Shown one piece after another: positions 53,512 to 63,877 of a stretch of 64,000 nt of DNA (positions are counted from its first letter, which is position 1; each line of letters opens with the position of its first letter). The DNA lies in NCBI RefSeq assembly GCF_900086585.1, contig NZ_FLKM01000008.1, positions 1,240,001-1,304,000 of the forward strand, given 5' to 3'. The notes beneath the pieces are model-generated. The model ran no database searches. It worked only from the letters and a program-made list of their open reading frames with translations, and had not been told where the DNA came from. The DNA is from Emergencia timonensis. Its GTDB lineage: Bacteria > Bacillota > Clostridia > Peptostreptococcales > Anaerovoracaceae. The position numbers and the translations under genes were made by a program.

Positions 53512-55494
53512 ATGAAACGAATACTTGCGATATTGTTATCTCTGACCATGCTGTTTAGCTATATGCCGGCATCTGCTTTTGCGGCAGACGGTGAGACAGA
53601 TGGCGGCGGACAGACTGAGGTGGAAAAAACTGATATCTCCACATTAACTTTAGGTTACTATCCTAAGTCCATCACCTATGATGGAACTGCCCAAAACCTG
53701 AGCACTCTGTATCTCGAGGAATCAAACCCCCATAAGTCTTTAAAGAAGGACATAGACTTTACAGTGGAAGTGACCAACAACATCAACGTCGGAGACATGG
53801 TGGTAACTTTGAGAGGAATTGGAGCGTACTGCGGAGAAGTTCAGCTGATTATCCCTATTTTGCCCAAGGACATCAAAGGCTGTTTTTATGTTGTAGATAA
53901 GTATACAGAAGAAGGGCATAAGCCGGGGATCAAACTTTCCTTTGGCAGCACAGCTTTAATAGAAAATGTAGACTACCAAGTAACAGACTATACGGAGAAA
54001 GAGGATAAAGGCGTTGTAACCGTAAAAGGAATCGGCAACTATACAGGCACTAAAAGCATCAACTATACTGTGGGCAGAGATATAGCCCGAGCTGACGCCA
54101 CATTGTATCAGGACGGTGAATTTGTCTACACGGGCCGTTACCAATTTCCATCAGTAAAAGTGACCTACAATGGCGAGCGGCTGAGGGAGAGTTACGACTA
54201 TAAAACTACATACAAGAACCACATGGAAGTGGGGACTGCTACGATTACAATTACTGGTATCGGTAAGTTTCACGGAGAGAAAGAGATTCATTTTACCATC
54301 AAGGGAAAAGAGCAGAAAGTCACCCCTGCCAAAGCAGTCTATGATGCGTATATAAGGAGTCAGCCTTTCAAAATTGAAGCAGAGGCTACGGGAGACGGAA
54401 CCGGTTTCTCTTACACCTCTAGTAATCCGGCAGTTGTCACGGTAGATGCAGAAGGCATGGTTCATGCTCACAGTGAAGGAACTGCCGTGGTGACACTGAG
54501 AACTGTCGGCATGAAAGGTTATGCAGAAGCTTCTGCGCAGGTGACTGTCAACGTAAAACGCAGCAGTATTGACTTTGGAACTATTTTAGCAGAAGAAAAG
54601 GGTTTGTCTGCCTCTATCAATAAGCTGACTGCGGAAAAAATCGTGTCGGCATCTGTTTTCATCGGAGAAACGGAATATTCCTGTAAGATTGAAGATAAAG
54701 GGACCCAGGCGTTGATCAAAGCGACTTATCCGGAACAGAAAAAGGGACGGGAAATCAAAATCGTAGTAAAAGATGATCTCGACAAAGAAATTACAAAGAC
54801 TGTAAAAGTAAAAAATGCAGTGATTGAACTCAGTGTCAATAAGATTTACGATAAAAGTACCTCAATCAAGGGAAAGACATACCCGGGAATGACTGTGAAA
54901 ACGGTACTGAACGGAAAACTCTATCAGACAAAAGCCGGGAGCGGCGGCGCTTTTTCACTGAAAATTCCGAAACAGAAAATAGGTAAAAGTATTAAGATTA
55001 CTGTTATCAGCGAAAATGGGAGTACCAAATCCATAAGCAAGAAGGTCTATAAGAGAACAGGCAGCAGCGTGGCCAGCAAATATTATGTTCTGCGGACCTC
55101 AAAATACGTTTATGTACGCTGCAGAGGCGCTTCTCAAGGCGATGTGATAAAAGTAAAAATCAACGGGAAGATCTATAAGAAAAAAATTGGAAAGACGAGC
55201 GGCAGCCCGACTGTAAAAATTTATACTGGCAAACATACAACGGGTTCTGCTGTCTACATGTACCTGTATAATTCTCATAATCAGAAGATTTGTTCCAGAA
55301 AAACCAAGGTGTATTTTGGCAATAAGCTCTATGTTGGAATGACCAGCAGCCAGGCGCTGCAGACCACATGGGGTAAGCCGATTGCAAGATACCAATATCC
55401 CGGTTACCAAATTTGGCTGTTCCAAAGCGGTGAAACAGTGGGATATGCATGTATTCAAGGCGGTAAAGTGACAGAAGTGGGTTATATATATTAG
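53512..55494 (+). CDS. Secreted Ig-like surface protein with SmpA-like end
   Basis: 660 residues. The signal peptide (ILAILLSLTMLFSYMPASAF-A) precedes three similar beta domains at about 40-260 (IGAYCG, GIGNYTG and GIGKFHG mark the repeats). A BIG_2-type Ig domain follows (about 270-345, YTSSNPAVVTVDAEGMVHAH and EGTAVVTLRTVG). Lys-rich bacterial Ig-type domains come next (about 440-610), and a C-terminal LYVGMTSSQALQTTWGKPIA resembles SmpA/OmlA-type folds. No sorting signal is seen. I choose ATG 53512: the GTG nine bases earlier is part of the GAAGGTGA ribosome-binding site. Its role is unknown; it breaks the usual spoIIE-tilS order. Confidence 0.8.
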   Translation: MKRILAILLSLTMLFSYMPASAFAADGETDGGGQTEVEKTDISTLTLGYYPKSITYDGTAQNLSTLYLEESNPHKSLKKDIDFTVEVTNNINVGDMVVTLRGIGAYCGEVQLIIPILPKDIKGCFYVVDKYTEEGHKPGIKLSFGSTALIENVDYQVTDYTEKEDKGVVTVKGIGNYTGTKSINYTVGRDIARADATLYQDGEFVYTGRYQFPSVKVTYNGERLRESYDYKTTYKNHMEVGTATITITGIGKFHGEKEIHFTIKGKEQKVTPAKAVYDAYIRSQPFKIEAEATGDGTGFSYTSSNPAVVTVDAEGMVHAHSEGTAVVTLRTVGMKGYAEASAQVTVNVKRSSIDFGTILAEEKGLSASINKLTAEKIVSASVFIGETEYSCKIEDKGTQALIKATYPEQKKGREIKIVVKDDLDKEITKTVKVKNAVIELSVNKIYDKSTSIKGKTYPGMTVKTVLNGKLYQTKAGSGGAFSLKIPKQKIGKSIKITVISENGSTKSISKKVYKRTGSSVASKYYVLRTSKYVYVRCRGASQGDVIKVKINGKIYKKKIGKTSGSPTVKIYTGKHTTGSAVYMYLYNSHNQKICSRKTKVYFGNKLYVGMTSSQALQTTWGKPIARYQYPGYQIWLFQSGETVGYACIQGGKVTEVGYIY

Positions 55495-55529
55495 TGCAAT
55501 AAAATCTTTTAAAACCCACCTGTTTGTGG

Positions 55530-55547
55530 TATACTTACTCTGTTATG
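55530..55547 (+). promoter_or_regulatory. Extended -10 promoter giving a probably leaderless tilS mRNA
   Basis: TGG precedes TATACT (55530-55535), and the tilS ATG is at 55545-55547, ten bases later. The expected transcript start is 55542-55545. The ATG has no Shine-Dalgarno sequence. Confidence 0.5.
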
Positions 55548-56942
55548 ATTAGAGAAACAGTGTTAAACACGATCAGGGAACATCATTTAATTGAAAAAAA
55601 TCAGCACATCGTCATCGGCCTCTCGGGAGGTCCTGATTCGGTGTGCCTTTTTCATGTTCTGCAGAACTTGGCGAAAGAGTGGCCACTGACACTTCATCCG
55701 GTCCACGTCAATCACAAGTTCAGACCGGGTGATGCGGAAAGCGATCAGGCTTATGCAGAGCAAATCGCAGATGAGGCCGGCTGTCCGTGCAGGACCTTTG
55801 TCTACGACTGCAGCAAAATTGCCGCTGAAGAAAAGATTACTTCCGAAGAGGCTGGCCGTAAAGTGCGCTACCAGGCCTTTGCAGAGGTGGCCGCAGAGGT
55901 AGCAGCGGAGGGAATCCCGAGAGAAAACATCAAGATTGCCGTGGCGCAGAACGCTGACGATCAAGCGGAGACTATTTTGTTCCGCATCTTACGCGGGGCT
56001 GGAACGGACGGGCTTTCCGGCATCAGCTACAGACGCTTTGATGAATACGGAAATGAAATCATACGACCGCTGCTGGATGTCAGCAAAGCGGAGATCTTGG
56101 CCTATTGCACAGAGCATGATCTGCGCCCCTGCATCGACCATACCAATTTAGAACCGATTTACGCGAGAAATAAAATTCGCTTAAATCTGATTCCCTATCT
56201 GGAAAAGGAATATAACACGAATATAAAGGATACAATGATTAGAATGGGGAAAACTGCCTCTGTAGACAAAGACTTTTTGTGGCGGCAGGCCCTTGAGACT
56301 TTTGCAGATTTGGTCAAAGAAAAGAGTGAAAACAGCGTTCTGATGGACGGTGCAAAACTTCGCCGCCTGCACCGTGCGGTACGCCAGAGAGTTTTTGCCA
56401 AAGCCTTTCACAGCATCGGTCTGACAGAAGACCTGGCCTTCATCCATTTTGACGGCTGTGAAGAGATCGCCTTTCACCCGAAGCCGTCTGCACGGTTTGA
56501 TCTGCCGAGAGGATATTATCTGACAAAGGTTTATGACGATGTCAAGGCTGCAAGAGCTGCGCCCTTGCAGACGAGGACTGTCCACGTGGCAGTTTTGTCC
56601 AAGGAAGATTATGAAAAACGAAAACTACCTAAAGATAAACATGCGGTTTTTGACTATGATTTGATTAGAGCGGCTTTTGGGGAAAATGCGGAAGCACAGA
56701 TCACCTTGAGGAAGCGTATGGCAGGAGACTTTATCACAATCTTCGGCGGCAAGACGAAAAAACTGCAGGATTACTTGGTGGACCGCAAGATTCCAAAGGA
56801 CGAAAGAGACAGCGTAGAGCTTGTTGCAATCAACCGGGAGATTCTCTGGATTCTGCCGCACCAGGGCAGGGGCCGGTATGCAGCCAGATACAAACTGTGT
56901 GAGGATACAAAAAAGGTGATTTGTATTGAAATAAATTGTTGA
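55545..56942 (+). CDS. tilS: tRNA(Ile)-lysidine synthetase
   Basis: 465 residues. It converts the wobble C34 of tRNA(Ile)(CAU) to lysidine so it reads AUA. The ATP pyrophosphatase motif is IVIGLSGGPDSVCLFHV near residue 25, with later VAQNADDQAETILFRILRG near residue 130. The C-terminal tRNA-binding part includes QITLRKRMAGDFI and KTKKLQDYLVDRKIP. ATG 55545 lacks a ribosome-binding site and sits just after a TATACT box. The longer frame from 55524 would start inside that box. Confidence 0.93.
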   Translation: MIRETVLNTIREHHLIEKNQHIVIGLSGGPDSVCLFHVLQNLAKEWPLTLHPVHVNHKFRPGDAESDQAYAEQIADEAGCPCRTFVYDCSKIAAEEKITSEEAGRKVRYQAFAEVAAEVAAEGIPRENIKIAVAQNADDQAETILFRILRGAGTDGLSGISYRRFDEYGNEIIRPLLDVSKAEILAYCTEHDLRPCIDHTNLEPIYARNKIRLNLIPYLEKEYNTNIKDTMIRMGKTASVDKDFLWRQALETFADLVKEKSENSVLMDGAKLRRLHRAVRQRVFAKAFHSIGLTEDLAFIHFDGCEEIAFHPKPSARFDLPRGYYLTKVYDDVKAARAAPLQTRTVHVAVLSKEDYEKRKLPKDKHAVFDYDLIRAAFGENAEAQITLRKRMAGDFITIFGGKTKKLQDYLVDRKIPKDERDSVELVAINREILWILPHQGRGRYAARYKLCEDTKKVICIEINC

Positions 56943-57034
56943 ATATGATAAAATTATAAGACTGTTTTGTTAAGAGAGAACAAATTTGTATTACGAGAAT
57001 TTGGGAATATAGATATGGGAGGAGAAAAACGAAA

Positions 57035-59128
57035 TTGAAGAAATTCGCAAAGAATATCAGTATTTACTTAGTGATTTTTGCTCTGGTGTTAGCAGCGGCC
57101 TTTTTCTATAATGGCAGCGGCGGCTCAGAGTACAAACTGGTAAAATTTTCGACGCTAACCAATTATTTGGAGCAGGAGAAGATAACCGAGATCAAGATTG
57201 AAGACACGAAGATTACGGGGAAGATAGGAAAAGACAAATATGTCTATGCTTATGCGCCGTATATCACAGAGATCAACTGGCTGGAGGAAAACTATATTTT
57301 CCCGCAGATGCAGGAAAAAAAGCTGACCGTTGAGACGCCAAAACCGTCTTCCGGTTCCACCATTCTCAGTCTGCTGCCTACATTGATCATGGTAGTGGCG
57401 CTGGGTTTCTTGTTCTATCTGATGATGAATCAGGGAGGCAACGGCAAGGCATTTTCCTTCGGGAAGAGCAAGGCGCGGCTATATAAAGGAGAAGGCAAGA
57501 AGATCACCTTTGACGAAGTGGCCGGGCTGGACGAAGAGAAGGAAGAGCTTTCAGAAGTCGTAGACTTCTTGAAAGATCCGCGCAAATACAAAGAAGTAGG
57601 CGCCAGAATACCGAAAGGTATTTTGTTAGTCGGCCCTCCGGGAACAGGTAAAACCTATGTCTCTAAGGCGACTGCAGGTGAAGCAGGCGTACCGTTCTTC
57701 ACCATCAGCGGTTCTGACTTCGTAGAGATGTTTGTCGGTGTCGGCGCATCGAGAGTGAGAGACTTATTTGACCAGGCTAAAAAGAACGCGCCTTGTATCG
57801 TTTTCATCGACGAAATCGATGCAGTCGGACGGAAAAGAGGCGCAGGTCTGGGCGGCGGCAACGATGAAAGAGAACAGACGCTCAATCAGCTGCTGGTTGA
57901 GATGGACGGATTCGGAGAGAACTCCGGCATCATCATTCTGGCTGCGACCAACAGACCGGACGTATTGGATCCGGCTCTGCTGAGACCGGGCAGATTTGAC
58001 CGACAGGTGGTCATTGGCATTCCGGATATCAAAGGCAGAGAAGAGATCATCAAAGTCCACTCCAAAAACAAGCCGCTGTCTGACGAGGTTTCTCCGAAGA
58101 TTTTGGCGAGAAGAACGCCGGGATTTACACCGGCCGACATAGAGAACCTGCTCAACGAAGCCGCTTTGATTACGGCCAGAAGAAACGGCCGCAAGATCAG
58201 AATGGCAGAAATTGAAGAAGCTGCCACCAAGGTAATGGCTGGACCTGCTAAGAAGAGCAGAGTGATCAGTCCGGAAGAGAGAAAGCTGACAGCGTACCAC
58301 GAAGCAGGCCACGCGATTGTCATGAGAAGTCTGCCGGATTCAGATCCAGTGCATCAGATTACAATCATTCCGAGAGGCAATGCCGGCGGATTCACCATGT
58401 CTCTGCCAGAGAAAGACAAAGGCTTTGAGACGAAGAATGGCATGCTTAACAGCATCAAACACCTGCTGGGCGGACGTGTCGCTGAACAGCTGACCCTGGA
58501 CGATATCAGCACAGGCGCCAGCAATGACATCATGAGAGCGACGGAGATTGCCAGAGCAATGGTTACAAAATACGGGTTCAGCGATAAGATCGGACCTGTC
58601 AATTACAGCGAGTCTGACGAAGTATTCCTGGGCAAGGATTTCTCAACGAGGAAAAATTACTCAGAAGGAATCGCCACAGAAATCGACCATGAGGTAAAAT
58701 CCATCATTGAAGAAGCTTACGAAGTGACATCTCGCATTCTGACTGACAATATGGATAAGCTGGAGAGAGTAGCACAAGCCCTTCTGGAGGTGGAAACGCT
58801 CGACGGCGAGCAGTTCGAAGCACTGTACACTGGTGAAGTTGACGCCCAGGGTCTGGCAGAACTGGTAAAAGAAAAAGAAGAAGAAATTCAGAGAGTCAAC
58901 GCAGAGGAAGCGGCTGAATTCGAGAGAATTCGCAAAGAAGAAGAGGAAAAACTGGCTGCTGAACTTGCAAAATATGATACTGACTATATGGATGACGAAG
59001 ACCATCCATCTGATTCCGATGACGACACTGAAAGCGGAGAAGGGAAAGAAGCTATAGGTGAAGACAGTTCCGACGACGAAACAGCCAAAACGCTGACAAA
59101 AAAAGAGGAACCTAAGGAAGAAGAATAG
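57035..59128 (+). CDS. ftsH: ATP-dependent zinc metalloprotease FtsH
   Basis: 697 residues from TTG 57035, after GGGAGGAG. TM1 ([17 protein letters not shown]), a short outer domain, TM2 ([20 protein letters not shown]), then AAA with Walker [16 protein letters not shown], Walker [16 protein letters not shown] and an SRH ([18 protein letters not shown]). The protease has HEAGH in [12 protein letters not shown] and a late Asp ligand. The tail is very acidic ([18 protein letters not shown]). In Firmicutes it usually follows tilS and hpt; hpt is missing here. Confidence 0.96.
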   Translation: MKKFAKNISIYLVIFALVLAAAFFYNGSGGSEYKLVKFSTLTNYLEQEKITEIKIEDTKITGKIGKDKYVYAYAPYITEINWLEENYIFPQMQEKKLTVETPKPSSGSTILSLLPTLIMVVALGFLFYLMMNQGGNGKAFSFGKSKARLYKGEGKKITFDEVAGLDEEKEELSEVVDFLKDPRKYKEVGARIPKGILLVGPPGTGKTYVSKATAGEAGVPFFTISGSDFVEMFVGVGASRVRDLFDQAKKNAPCIVFIDEIDAVGRKRGAGLGGGNDEREQTLNQLLVEMDGFGENSGIIILAATNRPDVLDPALLRPGRFDRQVVIGIPDIKGREEIIKVHSKNKPLSDEVSPKILARRTPGFTPADIENLLNEAALITARRNGRKIRMAEIEEAATKVMAGPAKKSRVISPEERKLTAYHEAGHAIVMRSLPDSDPVHQITIIPRGNAGGFTMSLPEKDKGFETKNGMLNSIKHLLGGRVAEQLTLDDISTGASNDIMRATEIARAMVTKYGFSDKIGPVNYSESDEVFLGKDFSTRKNYSEGIATEIDHEVKSIIEEAYEVTSRILTDNMDKLERVAQALLEVETLDGEQFEALYTGEVDAQGLAELVKEKEEEIQRVNAEEAAEFERIRKEEEEKLAAELAKYDTDYMDDEDHPSDSDDDTESGEGKEAIGEDSSDDETAKTLTKKEEPKEEE

Positions 59129-59137
59129 AGGTAATTT

Positions 59138-60721
59138 ATGAAAATAACTGTAAATGATTGTTTGAGTTTGGAGTCATTCAGCCCCAGCATTCTTGCGGCA
59201 GGAAAACGAAATATTGGCAACAGGGTCCGTTCCGTTTCGGTAATGGACGCTGCCAATGTGGAGACTGCCATAAAAAATAACGGGGTCAGGGAACAGATTG
59301 TTCTTACATCATTTTACGGAATGACGGGCAAGGAAAAGCTGCAATGCGAAGTTGTCAAAGGCCTGGCAAAGGAGGGAGTCAGTGCGCTGGTCATTTTTCA
59401 TGTTGAAAAAGGTCTGACCGGAGCGGACAGCGAAGTCATTGAAACGGCCGAGCAGGTGGGACTTCCTTTGATTGTCATACCGAAAAATAACAAAGCAGAG
59501 TATTCTGACGCCATTGAACAGATCATGGACAAACTTCTATACGGCGACAATTTTAAAAACAGCTTGATTAACAATACCATCTATCATCTGCTGAACTTTG
59601 AAAAACATAAGACCTTTCAGGCAGCGCTGAGAGAGGCTGCCGTAAGCAACGACTTTCAGGTGGTGCTCTTATCAAAGGACTTTAATCCGATTTTGTCCAT
59701 TGAGACAAGACAGAAGACTACCATCGCTGATGCAATCAGAATGGGGAAAGAACGAGATGTTGAAAAGGCGGGCATCTACACCTTTATCGATGTCAACGGC
59801 GTTCTGACCTATTGGGGTCCCATCACAATCAATAAAGAAAAGTACTTCCTCTTTATCGTAGACAACGAAGACAACTATTCAGCGGGGGAGATAACCAAGC
59901 TGGCGGAAATTATTGAGCTGGCGATGGGCATGTGGAAATACACGCCGGAAAGAGACGTGAGAGCCGAACTGATTAAGGCTTTGATCAGAGGCAACAAATC
60001 ACTGGCTTATTCTTTAAAAGACGAGATGGAGATCAAAGCGGACAACATCCTCAGCGTTTTCTATGCCAAAGGTATCGAAAACAACCAGGGCAATGGAGTC
60101 ATCAGCGAATTTGAAAAGAAAGAGAATATCGAGGTTCTCAGGATTACCGAAGGGGAAGAAACCTACGGCATGATTCTGAAGAACGGTGAAAAGCCGGAGG
60201 ATGAAGAAACGACGCAGAAGTCCAGCTGTCTGGTGCTCTTCGACAAGTTGAAAGAGGGCAGCAAGACGGTGAGAATCTTCCATGCCACGGGTGTTGACGG
60301 AATCGAGGGTGCAGGCGACGCCTTCAGGCTGATCAGCGAAACCTGGACTTTTGTGGAAAGCGTTTTTCCTTATAAGAGAGTATTTACCAAATATGAACTT
60401 GCTCTGGTTTCTAACTGTATCAATTTGCAGGTACAGGGCGGGTATTTAAAGAAGAACTACATGGATCTTCTGGAACCCTTTAGAAAAGAAATGGGAGAAA
60501 ATAAAGCAAAACAACTGCTGGAGACTTTAGAGACTTTTGTTCTCGACGCCGGGATGAACAGTGGCAAAACCTCAGAGTTTATGGGGATTCATACCAACAC
60601 TGTGCAATATAGACTGAAGAGAATCAACGAAGTCCTGGGCGCAGAAATCACCGGAAATCGCGTTATACCGGGATTGACTATGGCCCTGGCCCTCAAAAGG
60701 CTTGACAGAGTTGTGAAATAG
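59138..60721 (+). CDS. PucR-family transcriptional regulator
   Basis: 527 residues. The N-terminal PucR domain opens MKITVNDCLSLESFSPSILA and continues to VGLPLIVIPKNNKAEYSDAI. A central GAF-like region is possible. The C-terminal PucR-type HTH is SGKTSEFMGIHTNTVQYRLK RINEVLG (near residue 485). ATG follows AGAGG, nine bases after ftsH. The effector is unknown; such regulators often sense purines or amino acids. Confidence 0.88.
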   Translation: MKITVNDCLSLESFSPSILAAGKRNIGNRVRSVSVMDAANVETAIKNNGVREQIVLTSFYGMTGKEKLQCEVVKGLAKEGVSALVIFHVEKGLTGADSEVIETAEQVGLPLIVIPKNNKAEYSDAIEQIMDKLLYGDNFKNSLINNTIYHLLNFEKHKTFQAALREAAVSNDFQVVLLSKDFNPILSIETRQKTTIADAIRMGKERDVEKAGIYTFIDVNGVLTYWGPITINKEKYFLFIVDNEDNYSAGEITKLAEIIELAMGMWKYTPERDVRAELIKALIRGNKSLAYSLKDEMEIKADNILSVFYAKGIENNQGNGVISEFEKKENIEVLRITEGEETYGMILKNGEKPEDEETTQKSSCLVLFDKLKEGSKTVRIFHATGVDGIEGAGDAFRLISETWTFVESVFPYKRVFTKYELALVSNCINLQVQGGYLKKNYMDLLEPFRKEMGENKAKQLLETLETFVLDAGMNSGKTSEFMGIHTNTVQYRLKRINEVLGAEITGNRVIPGLTMALALKRLDRVVK

Positions 60722-60812
60722 TACGACCGATTGCATTTTGTAAAGTCGTGAAATCACAACATAAGGCCTGTCCCGCAAATTGGGTCAGCGCCATTAGGAA
60801 TGGAGAAAGACA

Positions 60813-61643
60813 ATGCTTTTAGCTTTTGACGTTGGAAACAGCAACATCGTACTTGGAGTATTCAAAGACGGAAAGCTGGTCACCAACTGGAGAATCGAAA
60901 CAGACAACAACAAAAGTGCCGATGAGTACGGCATGATCGTAACCCAGCTCTTTCAGTATGAAGGGCTGCAGGCATCGGACGTAAAAGACATCATTATTTC
61001 TACCGTTGTACCGTCAGTTCTCTACACGCTGCAGCACTTGGCCATGAAGTATTTTAAAAAGCGCGCCATCACTGTAGAATCCGGTGTAAAGACTGGACTG
61101 GTTGTAAAGTATGACAACCCTAAACAAGTAGGGGCCGACAGAATTGTCAATGCTGTGGCCGCCTACCAAAAATACGGCGGACCTTTGATTATCATCGATT
61201 TTGGAACAGCGACCACGTTCTGTGCGGTGACTGAGAAGGCCGAGTACTTAGGCGGATCCATTGCCCCGGGTCTGAAGATTGCATCTGAGGCGCTCTTTGA
61301 AAAGACCTCGAAGCTGCCAAAGGTAGAACTGGAGGAGCCTGGTCAGACGATCTGCAAAAATACCATTCAGAGTATGCAGTCCGGGCTTGTTTACGGACAC
61401 ATGGGAATGGTGGACTACATCGTAAAAAAGATGAAAAGAGAGTTGGAGGCCATTACGGAATCGGGCAAAGCGGTCACAGTTGTCGCAACTGGCGGTCTGT
61501 CTACGCTGATTGATGACGGGGTAGACTGTATCGATCATGTGGACAAGATGTTGACCCTGGAAGGGCTTGAAATCATCTATCAAAAAAATAAGAAGCCGGC
61601 AAAACCGTGCAAGGAAAAAAAGGAACCAATACAGAATGAGTAA
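60813..61643 (+). CDS. coaX: Type III pantothenate kinase
   Basis: 276 residues, first step of CoA biosynthesis. Motifs: LLAFDVGNSNIVLGVFKDGK (phosphate loop), PKQVGADRIVNAVAAYQKYG (the GADR motif), LIIIDFGTATTFCAV and GGSIAPGLKIASEALFEKTS. The C-terminal tail is Lys-rich. It overlaps dusB by 8 bases, so they are co-translated. Confidence 0.95.
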   Translation: MLLAFDVGNSNIVLGVFKDGKLVTNWRIETDNNKSADEYGMIVTQLFQYEGLQASDVKDIIISTVVPSVLYTLQHLAMKYFKKRAITVESGVKTGLVVKYDNPKQVGADRIVNAVAAYQKYGGPLIIIDFGTATTFCAVTEKAEYLGGSIAPGLKIASEALFEKTSKLPKVELEEPGQTICKNTIQSMQSGLVYGHMGMVDYIVKKMKRELEAITESGKAVTVVATGGLSTLIDDGVDCIDHVDKMLTLEGLEIIYQKNKKPAKPCKEKKEPIQNE

Positions 61644-62598
61644 AAGCTTGAAAATAGGAAATATTGAACTTGATAATCCTTTTCTTCTGGCTCCACTAGC
61701 AGGAATTACAGACGCTCCCACTCGCAGAATCTGCCGCGAGATGGGAGCGGCTTTGGTCTATTCGGAAATGGTCAGCGGAAAAGGCCTGTATTACGGCGAC
61801 AGGAAGACAGACCAGCTGCTCTTTCTCTACGAGGAGGAAAAGCCGGTGGCATATCAGGTCTTCGGAAGTGAACCGGAGATCATGGCATTCACTGCCCGCG
61901 CATTAGAAGAGCGGGAAAATGCGATTCTGGATATCAACATGGGATGTCCTGTACCGAAAATTGTAAAGAATGGCGAGGGTTCGGCGCTTTTGAAGCGATT
62001 GGATCTAGTTTATGATTTGATTTCTGCCATGGTCAGCAATACGAGCAAGCCGGTGACGGCAAAAATACGCATCGGTTTTGACAAATCCTGTATAAATGCC
62101 GTGGAGACGGCAAAAGCTATTGAGGAAGCCGGCGCGGCGGCAGTTGCTGTTCACGGTAGGACGAGGGAGCAGTATTACAGTGGAAAAGCGGACTGGACGC
62201 AGATAAGGGCCGTGAAAAATGCGGTCAGCATCCCTGTCATTGGCAACGGAGATGTGGTGGACGGCGATTCTGCCATGGCTATGATGGAGGAAACCGGCTG
62301 TGACTTTGTGATGATTGGTCGTGGCGCTCTGGGAAACCCCTGGATTTTCCGCGACGTTCTGGCGGCTTGGAAGGGAGAACCACAGCCAGAATTGCCAAAT
62401 CTTGTCGAAAAAAAAGAAATGATGCTGCGTCATTTTCATGATATGATAGAATTAAAGGGCGAATACGCCGCAGTCCGCGAAATGCGTAAATTTGTGGGCT
62501 GGTATCTCAAGGGCATTCCCGGAAGCGCCGCTTTGCGAGGAAAAATCAACTTAATTGACGATGCCCGGGAGCTGACTACTGCGATAGGAGAACTTTAA
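61636..62598 (+). CDS. dusB: tRNA-dihydrouridine synthase
   Basis: 320 residues. FMN-dependent reduction of uridine in tRNA. Motifs: FLLAPLAGITDAPTRRICRE, the catalytic Cys in DINMGCPVPKIVKNGEGSAL, AVHGRTREQYYSGKADW, PVIGNGDVVDG and MIGRGALGNPWIFRD. The start ATG 61636 follows AAAGGAACC and lies within coaX. It is in the coaX-dusB operon, ending 1 base before the next gene. dusB and not dusA/C is chosen from the overall motif pattern. Confidence 0.93.
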   Translation: MSKSLKIGNIELDNPFLLAPLAGITDAPTRRICREMGAALVYSEMVSGKGLYYGDRKTDQLLFLYEEEKPVAYQVFGSEPEIMAFTARALEERENAILDINMGCPVPKIVKNGEGSALLKRLDLVYDLISAMVSNTSKPVTAKIRIGFDKSCINAVETAKAIEEAGAAAVAVHGRTREQYYSGKADWTQIRAVKNAVSIPVIGNGDVVDGDSAMAMMEETGCDFVMIGRGALGNPWIFRDVLAAWKGEPQPELPNLVEKKEMMLRHFHDMIELKGEYAAVREMRKFVGWYLKGIPGSAALRGKINLIDDARELTTAIGEL

Positions 62599-62599
62599 G

Positions 62600-63793
62600 A
62601 TGAAAACCAAAAAGATATTGGTACGTTTCTTTATTGTCTGCATGGTTGTCATGTCTTTTACGACAACAGCTTTTGCAAACATTGTGGACGACCTTAAGAA
62701 AGAACCCAATGCTATGGCGCTTGTCACCATAGATAATGAAGACTGCACAGAAATTGCTAATTTAAAAGACCTGAGTGTGCGGATTACCGCACCTGGTACG
62801 AATATCAATATTATCATTCCCGTTGAAGAAGTGAAAGAGGATGGAGAGACACTGGGTCTTTGGCTGGGTTATCCCAAAGACCGGATCAGCGATGCCATTA
62901 TGAAGGAACTGGCGGAAGTGCAGGGGAATATAGATTTGGGCACCTATGAAAAGGATCCGGAAAAATTTCTCACAGACATAGATAACGTCTTGTCGAAGTT
63001 TCATGTGGAGATCATCGGTCTGCCAGAGAATCATTATTCTGTTGTCAGCAGTTCCATCATTCTCACAAATGATATCTTCCAGCAGATTGTGGACATGTTC
63101 AAGGAGTTGATCAAAGAGGAAGTTGGCGATTTTGACAGTTTTGCATCCCTGATTGACGTGCTGCTTCAGGACGCCGGCCTGACAATGGATCAGTTCTTGG
63201 CAGAACTGGAACCTGAAGACGCGGAGGCGGTCAAGAATTTGATTGAAAACCTGGACCCTCTGCTGGCCTATATCACCAGTTCGGATTTCACCGGCCTTCT
63301 CATCGCAGGCGCCGAGCTGGCCTGCGAGTGTCCGTCCATAGATTACTTCCAGATTATTCACAAGTACTACCAGCGGACTGACGGCAGGTTGAAGCTGATG
63401 GCTACGGTTTATGAAGGCAGCTATGATGATTACTTTGAGGGGAAATGCCTTCAGGGCTATACAGGGGATATCATCAAGGCGAAGGACTTTGTAAACTGTA
63501 AATATGACGGACAGTTATTCGACTATATGGGCAGCTATGATTCTTACGTCCTCTACGACAATTACAAGTGGTCAGATTATGAGCTGGATTCTTTTACGCT
63601 GGGAGACTGGCAGACGGACGGGCTGATACTCCGATATGTAATCGACAAAGAAAAAGAGGCCGTGACGGAGAAGCCAGTTTCAACACAGACGCCAGATACA
63701 GGAGATCGGGCCTCCCTTGGGATGTATATCGTGCTGCTGTTTACCGCACTGGGTGCCAGTGGTGCCATTGCTGGTCATCGGAGGAAGAAGTAA
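62600..63793 (+). CDS. Secreted, probably sortase-anchored surface protein
   Basis: 397 residues. The signal peptide is KILVRFFIVCMVVMSFTTTAF-A. The middle is mainly Asp/Glu-rich and helical, without a family I recognise. The C-terminus has TQTPDTGDRASLG, a TPDTG variant of the LPXTG sorting motif, followed by a hydrophobic stretch (MYIVLLFTALGASGAIAG) and HRRKK. That tripartite end marks sortase-dependent wall attachment. The gene begins one base after dusB stops, and its ribosome-binding site is within dusB's end (GGAGAA). Confidence 0.8.
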   Translation: MKTKKILVRFFIVCMVVMSFTTTAFANIVDDLKKEPNAMALVTIDNEDCTEIANLKDLSVRITAPGTNINIIIPVEEVKEDGETLGLWLGYPKDRISDAIMKELAEVQGNIDLGTYEKDPEKFLTDIDNVLSKFHVEIIGLPENHYSVVSSSIILTNDIFQQIVDMFKELIKEEVGDFDSFASLIDVLLQDAGLTMDQFLAELEPEDAEAVKNLIENLDPLLAYITSSDFTGLLIAGAELACECPSIDYFQIIHKYYQRTDGRLKLMATVYEGSYDDYFEGKCLQGYTGDIIKAKDFVNCKYDGQLFDYMGSYDSYVLYDNYKWSDYELDSFTLGDWQTDGLILRYVIDKEKEAVTEKPVSTQTPDTGDRASLGMYIVLLFTALGASGAIAGHRRKK

Positions 63794-63799
63794 TACCCT

Positions 63800-63877
63800 G
63801 CGATAAATATAATTTATCGTGTTCAATTTTAAAAAAATGTAGAACAGTCATAAAAAGCTGTTTTGCATTTTTTTTTG
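63800..63877 (+). terminator. Terminator region after the last surface gene
   Basis: An AT palindrome at 63801-63820 (CGATAAA/TTTATCG) is followed by a stronger hairpin, ATGTAGAACAG with CTGTTTTGCAT (63837-63868, two G-U pairs), ending in an eight- to nine-T run. The remaining sequence to 64000 shows no ORF; it is AT-rich and carries a TATAAT-like box near 63949. Confidence 0.65.
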
